DNA of 64,000 nt from an uncultured Mailhella sp. (lineage in GTDB: Bacteria; Desulfobacterota; Desulfovibrionia; Desulfovibrionales; Desulfovibrionaceae): NCBI RefSeq assembly GCF_944324995.1, contig NZ_CALUYL010000011.1:1-64000 (forward strand), read 5' to 3'. The notes below the pieces were generated by a model that was not told where the DNA came from, did no database searches, and saw only the letters and a program-made list of their open reading frames with translations. Within the stretch, counting starts at the first letter, position 1. Each line of letters opens with the position of its first letter. A program made the position numbers and the translations under genes. This document shows positions 60,778 to 64,000 of this stretch, piece by piece.

Positions 60778-61467
60778 TCACCGCACGCGGGCGGTGGCCC
60801 AGCAGGCGGAGACTTCGGCGGCGCGGGCGTTGAGGGCGCGAAGTTCGGCTTCGGGGAGGAGACCGGCGAGGCTGCGGCCGGCGCGCCAGCGGGCGCGGAT
60901 GAAGGTTGAGCTGATATCGAGTCTGGGCACGGGGAGAAAGGTGCAGCATCCGCCGCCCGTGAGGGGCACGGTTTCGCGGCCCAGGGGCACGTCGCTGTCG
61001 TCGGGGAGGCTGCCGGGCCAGAAGGTTCGGATGCTTTCATGGAACACGCTTCCGTCGTCGCCGTTGCGCGGCACCATGACAAGGTGCGCGAAGTGCGGGA
61101 GTTCCAGGCCGTGCTTCCAGGTGTCGAGCGCGGCGAAGGATTCCGCCCCCATCATGAAATAGGGCAGCTCTTCGCCTTCGTGGCGTCGGGCCCATTCGCG
61201 GAGCGTGCGCCAGGTGTACGAAGGGCCCTCGAGTTCGCCTTCCAGAGTTTCCACGCCGAGAAACGGAATGTCGCGGACCGCGGCGCGCAGAAGTTCCACC
61301 CGAATGTCAAAGGGCAGCAGTCCGGCGCTTTCCTTGTGCGGAGGCGTGGCGCAGGGCATGAGCAGCACGCGCTCAAGGCCCAGCGCTTCCGCCACTTCTA
61401 TGGCGTGGCGCACATGTCCGTTGTGAACAGGGTTGAACGTGCCGCCGAGTATGCCCGTAGCGCCCAT
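60778..61467 (-). CDS. nadD: Nicotinate-nucleotide adenylyltransferase
   Basis: A 229-residue nucleotidyltransferase with GILGGTFNPVHNGHVRHA near residue 5 (the GxFxPxHxGH motif) and the late ISSTFIRAR motif near 190 that binds ATP. It makes nicotinate adenine dinucleotide in NAD synthesis. A ~25-residue C-terminal tail extends past the usual end. It lies 4 bp after proA in one operon. Confidence 0.93.
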   Translation of the reverse strand: MGATGILGGTFNPVHNGHVRHAIEVAEALGLERVLLMPCATPPHKESAGLLPFDIRVELLRAAVRDIPFLGVETLEGELEGPSYTWRTLREWARRHEGEELPYFMMGAESFAALDTWKHGLELPHFAHLVMVPRNGDDGSVFHESIRTFWPGSLPDDSDVPLGRETVPLTGGGCCTFLPVPRLDISSTFIRARWRAGRSLAGLLPEAELRALNARAAEVSACWATARVR

Positions 61468-61471
61468 GAAG

Positions 61472-62740
61472 CTATTTCCTCACCTGCCCCTGACCGAACA
61501 CCACGAACTTGGTGGTGGTGAGTTCCTTCACGCCCATGGGGCCGTAGGCGTGGAGCTTCGACGTGCTGATGCCTATTTCCGCGCCGAGGCCGAGCTGTCC
61601 GCCGTCGTTGAAGCGGCTGGACGCGTTCACCGCCACCATGGAGGCGTCGGCTTCGCGCAGGAAACGCATGGCGTTCAGGTGATTCGTAGTGCAGATGATC
61701 TCCGTGTGATTGGAGCCGTAGGCCGCAATGTGGGCCAGCGCTTCATCCATGTTGCGCACCACGCGCACCGCAAGAATGAGATCGTGAAACTCGCATCCGA
61801 AGTCGTCGGGAGCGGCGGGAACGGCCGAAGGCCCGAGCAGCGGCAGCGAAGAGGCGTCGGCACGGAAGCTCACCCCCGCGCCGCCGAGCTTTTCCGCCAC
61901 CATGGGCAGGAACGCGTCGGCCACGGCCTCATGCACCAGCAGACATTCCAGCGCGTTGCACACGCCCGGACGCTGCACCTTGCCGTTGTACACGATGTCG
62001 AGCGCCTGCGGCAGATCGGCGCTCTCGTCGATGAAGGCATGGCACACGCCCTTGTAGTGCTTGAGCACGGGCATGGTGGCCTGACTCGTCACCGCGCGCA
62101 CCAGCGATTCGCCGCCGCGCGGAATGAGCACATCGACAAATTCGTCAAGACGGCACAGCTCGGAAACCGCGTCGTGCGACGTGATGTCGATGAACTGCAC
62201 CGCGTCGCCGGGAAGATCCGCCGAGCTCAGCGCCTCGTGCAGCACCGACGCCAGCGCCACGTTGGAATGAAGAGCCTCGGAACCGCCGCGCAATATCACC
62301 GCATTGCCCGCCTTGAGGCAGAGAATGGAAGCGTCCACCGTCACGTTGGGCCGGGCCTCGTACACCATGGCCACCACCCCGAGCGGCACGCGCATGCGCC
62401 CCACCAGCAGCCCGTTGGGCCGCTGCCACTGGGAATCCATGGCCCCCACGGGATCCGGCAGCGACGCCACATAGCGGCACGCCCCGGCCATGTCGGCCAG
62501 AATGGCGGGCGTCAGACGCAGCCTGTCCATGCGCGGCGCATCCAGCCCCGCAAGCCGGGCCGCTTCAAGATCCCTGCCGTTGGCCGCCAGAAGCTCCCCT
62601 TCCCGCTCCTCCAGCAGCGAGGCCAGCGTCTCCAGAAAACGCACCTTCGACGCAGAACTCGCCGCCGCCATCCGGCGGGAGGCTTCCTTCGCCTTTCTGC
62701 CGGCAAGACGCACGGCTTCACGGATGTCTCTTTCTTCCAT
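61472..62740 (-). CDS. proA: Gamma-glutamyl phosphate reductase
   Basis: A 422-residue aldehyde-dehydrogenase-fold enzyme. Markers are VVAMVYEARPNVTVDASILC near residue 115, NAVILRGGSEALHSN, a catalytic Cys in VQRPGVCNALECLLVHE near 255, and GLGAEIGISTSKLHAYGPMG near 390. It reduces gamma-glutamyl phosphate in proline synthesis. AAGGAG lies six bases before ATG 62740. proB is not adjacent. It leads the proA-nadD operon. Confidence 0.95.
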   Translation of the reverse strand: MEERDIREAVRLAGRKAKEASRRMAAASSASKVRFLETLASLLEEREGELLAANGRDLEAARLAGLDAPRMDRLRLTPAILADMAGACRYVASLPDPVGAMDSQWQRPNGLLVGRMRVPLGVVAMVYEARPNVTVDASILCLKAGNAVILRGGSEALHSNVALASVLHEALSSADLPGDAVQFIDITSHDAVSELCRLDEFVDVLIPRGGESLVRAVTSQATMPVLKHYKGVCHAFIDESADLPQALDIVYNGKVQRPGVCNALECLLVHEAVADAFLPMVAEKLGGAGVSFRADASSLPLLGPSAVPAAPDDFGCEFHDLILAVRVVRNMDEALAHIAAYGSNHTEIICTTNHLNAMRFLREADASMVAVNASSRFNDGGQLGLGAEIGISTSKLHAYGPMGVKELTTTKFVVFGQGQVRK

Positions 62741-62818
62741 TGCCAACTCCTTAGAAAAACATGCGCCAAGCATACGGTCCCCCGCCCCCCGAGTCAAAGA
62801 CAATTTCGGCAATTGAGA

Positions 62819-62950
62819 GGAAGGGAACCAGATCGGAGCACCGGGGCGCTGCCCCGGAAAGGCAGAAAAGGCAGGAAAGGCATGCGGGGGAAATAATTCC
62901 CCCCGCGCCCCCCTGTTTCCGCCTCAGGCTTCGCCCTCGGCGGGGCGGGA
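62819..62950 (+). repeat. 3'-end hairpin repeat, copy 6 (orphan)
   Basis: The full-length form. It has the CCGGGGC/GCCCCGG hairpin region near 62841, GGCAGAAAAGGCAGGAAAGG, and then the palindrome GGGGGAAATAATTCCCCC (about 62886-62903). It lies upstream of proA with no plus-strand gene ending here, the only copy not at a stop codon. It may mark a lost gene or a mobile copy. Confidence 0.65.
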
Positions 62951-63021
62951 GCGTGCAGGCAAAGCGCGTTGCCGAAAACAGGCGGGAGCTTGGAAAGACT
63001 GGGACTGCGAGGGGGTGGTGT

Positions 63022-63143
63022 GCCTGGCGGGCGCTGTTCGGTCTGCGGACTCAGTGCAGGTGTGCGCTGCTGCGCCCACCTGCGGTGGCCGACTCCTGTC
63101 CGACAAAAAGTCGGACAGTCGTGTCAAAGGAGAGGATTTCCAG
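63022..63143 (-). repeat. Structured dispersed element B, copy 3
   Basis: An inverted copy. On the minus strand, hairpin 1 is GTCCGAC/GTCGGAC with a T-rich loop and hairpin 2 is the same as copy 1 (GCAGGTG/CACCTGC). Confidence 0.8.
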
Positions 63144-63379
63144 ATGTTTTTTGGGAGAACATCGAGGACAGTTTCGTAAATGCAGACCAGAAAGTATTCT
63201 CTCCCCCCTCAGCCCCGGCGATATGGGGAGTCTGCCAGATATGTTGGAGGGAACACCAAAGTCAGGGCCACAGGTAAATCGGAAGTCGTTTTTTCAACGC
63301 TCGGGGGAACGCGGGCAACATGGAATTTCCAAATATTTTTGGGAGGAAGAAACATCTAAGGCTGACAATGCAGACCGAA
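63144..63379 (-). repeat. Internal duplication within composite element A+B
   Basis: Between B and A, two related blocks are present: AATGCAGACCAGAAAGTATTC (63179) against AATGCAGACCGAAAAGCGTTC (63367), and GATTTCCAG (63135) against GAATTTCCAA (63322). This composite is therefore ~235 bp longer than the one at 12.3 kb, by partial tandem duplication. Confidence 0.55.
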
Positions 63380-63530
63380 AAGCGTTCTCTCAACGCTCTG
63401 GGGCCCGCGACCTGCCTTCAGGCGGTCGCGCCGACGGCAGGCAAGTAGCCGGAATTCACTTCCGGCGTTAAACGCAGCCGCCGTCGTGCAAGTTCCGCAG
63501 ACCGTACAGTGTGTCCTGCGCAAACGGGCC
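63380..63530 (-). repeat. Dispersed element A, copy 2
   Basis: An inverted relative of 12257-12404, with the same GCCGGAA/TTCCGGC hairpin and the same conserved word GCACGACGGCGGCTGCGTTT. Overall identity is high apart from a local change around 63400-63435. Confidence 0.75.
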
Positions 63531-63960
63531 TGCGTACTCTCCGAACGCTGTTCTTTAATTAAAGGATGCATCGGAGGAGGAAGAGGTGCCGCTCAGAAGA
63601 TGAATGCCGCGAGAGAAAACGCGGCCCGGAAGAGGCATGTGAAGAAACGATGGAAGACGCTCCCGCCCCGACGCATCAAAAAAGCCCTTTCCGACTTCGT
63701 CGAACCCGTTCTGCGCGAGGCGACACAGGCAAGTTCCTCCCCCGGAAGCTGCGCGCAACCCGCCCGCACAGGAGCCTGACCGCAGCTCGGCCGCCGCCGC
63801 TCTGACGAAATCCGCAAATCCCTTATGGACATCAGAAAAACCGCGCCGTTTCTGCGTCTGTGTTTGACATTTATGTCAGTCTCTACTAGCGTGCTTCCAT
63901 GCGCCGGAAAGTCATCCGGCCTTTCCTTTTGTCCTCTTCTCCCCATTCAAGGAGTCATAC
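63531..63960. other. Upstream region of the last gene
   Basis: No gene is well supported; a 59-codon basic frame at 63600-63779 lacks a well-placed ribosome site. A hairpin GCCGGA/TCCGGC (63903-63920) followed by CTTTCCTTTT lies in the leader and could act as an attenuator. Confidence 0.4.
63864..63892 (+). promoter_or_regulatory. Promoter with overlapping palindrome upstream of the last gene
   Basis: TTGACA (63864-63869) is followed after 17 bp by TAGCGT (63887-63892). A perfect palindrome TGACATTTATGTCA (63865-63878) overlaps the -35, so a dimeric regulator could block or activate this promoter. Confidence 0.5.
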
Positions 63961-64000
63961 ATGGCACAGCGTCCCACCATTCAGAAACCTACGCCTCTGT
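63961..64000 (+). CDS. Start of an unidentified gene (3' partial)
   Basis: Only 13 codons are visible (MAQRPTIQKPTPL). AAGGAG lies six bases before the ATG, and a promoter and a leader hairpin are present upstream, so it is a real start. The product cannot be identified from so few residues. Confidence 0.7.
   Translation, partial: MAQRPTIQKPTPL

Noticed and set aside
63600..63779. A 59-codon basic open frame near the right end
   Set aside because: GGAGG lies about 20 bases upstream, too far from the ATG; the sequence is low in coding signal and has no known relative by eye.

Overview
The window looks like a chromosomal segment from a host-associated member of the Desulfovibrionaceae (Desulfovibrio/Bilophila/Mailhella-like). 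It is GC-rich. The evidence is a lysS-lolC-lolD-bamA operon with a long BamA amino-terminal extension, a tandem pair of outer-membrane porins of the type common in this family, a small CxxC-containing protein family I associate with Desulfovibrio, a compact pst operon and a classical autotransporter. The genus is inference; no rRNA gene is present.

Layout. 1-1.3 kb: end of sbcC. 1.4-10.6 kb (minus strand): an MFS transporter, a Gph-like phosphatase, then the lysS-lolC-lolD-bamA operon. 11.3-15.3 kb: a secreted phosphodiester glycosidase-like protein, a LysR regulator divergent from an EamA exporter with a double dyad between them, and a small membrane protein. 15.5-19.3 kb: two tandem porins with related upstream spacers. 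20.1-47.7 kb: a block of phage late genes, all on the minus strand, in order lysozyme, two holin-like proteins, TerS, TerL, portal, effector, scaffold, SU10-like capsid, cargo, effector cassettes, adaptor/tail/ejection genes and a final terminator. 48.2 kb: tRNA-Lys(UUU) with its own terminator. 48.3-55.9 kb: a small conserved protein, pstSCAB, gmhB, hemW-gluQ. 56.9-60.2 kb: the autotransporter. 60.8-62.7 kb: proA-nadD. 62.7-64 kb: repeats, then the first codons of a new gene.

Two unusual systems lie in the phage block. First, 33.2-39.6 kb is a cargo operon enclosed by terminators. Two tail-fibre-like proteins end in cysteine ladders (CxxCxxC), and the same run continues with a SPASM radical SAM enzyme, a PP-loop ATPase, a second radical SAM enzyme, a VUT/YhhQ-family transporter and a polytopic membrane protein. 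I infer a RiPP-like modification system whose substrate is displayed on a virion-type scaffold. Second, 26.2-33.2 kb is an effector-shuffling locus: six copies of a ~195-bp coding repeat, duplicated and frameshifted polyvalent-toxin-like genes (nuclease-like and ADP-ribosyltransferase-like modules), orphan C-terminal cassettes and a duplicated 106-aa partner whose stop codon overlaps the effector start. No integrase, repressor or replication gene lies in the block, so it may be a remnant, a split prophage or a domesticated transfer particle.

Outside the phage block, three short repeat families deserve attention: a ~120-bp element whose two hairpins show compensatory base changes between copies, a hairpin element that sits at or near stop codons of genes in one consistent orientation, and strand-biased purine-rich spacers found upstream of minus-strand genes.
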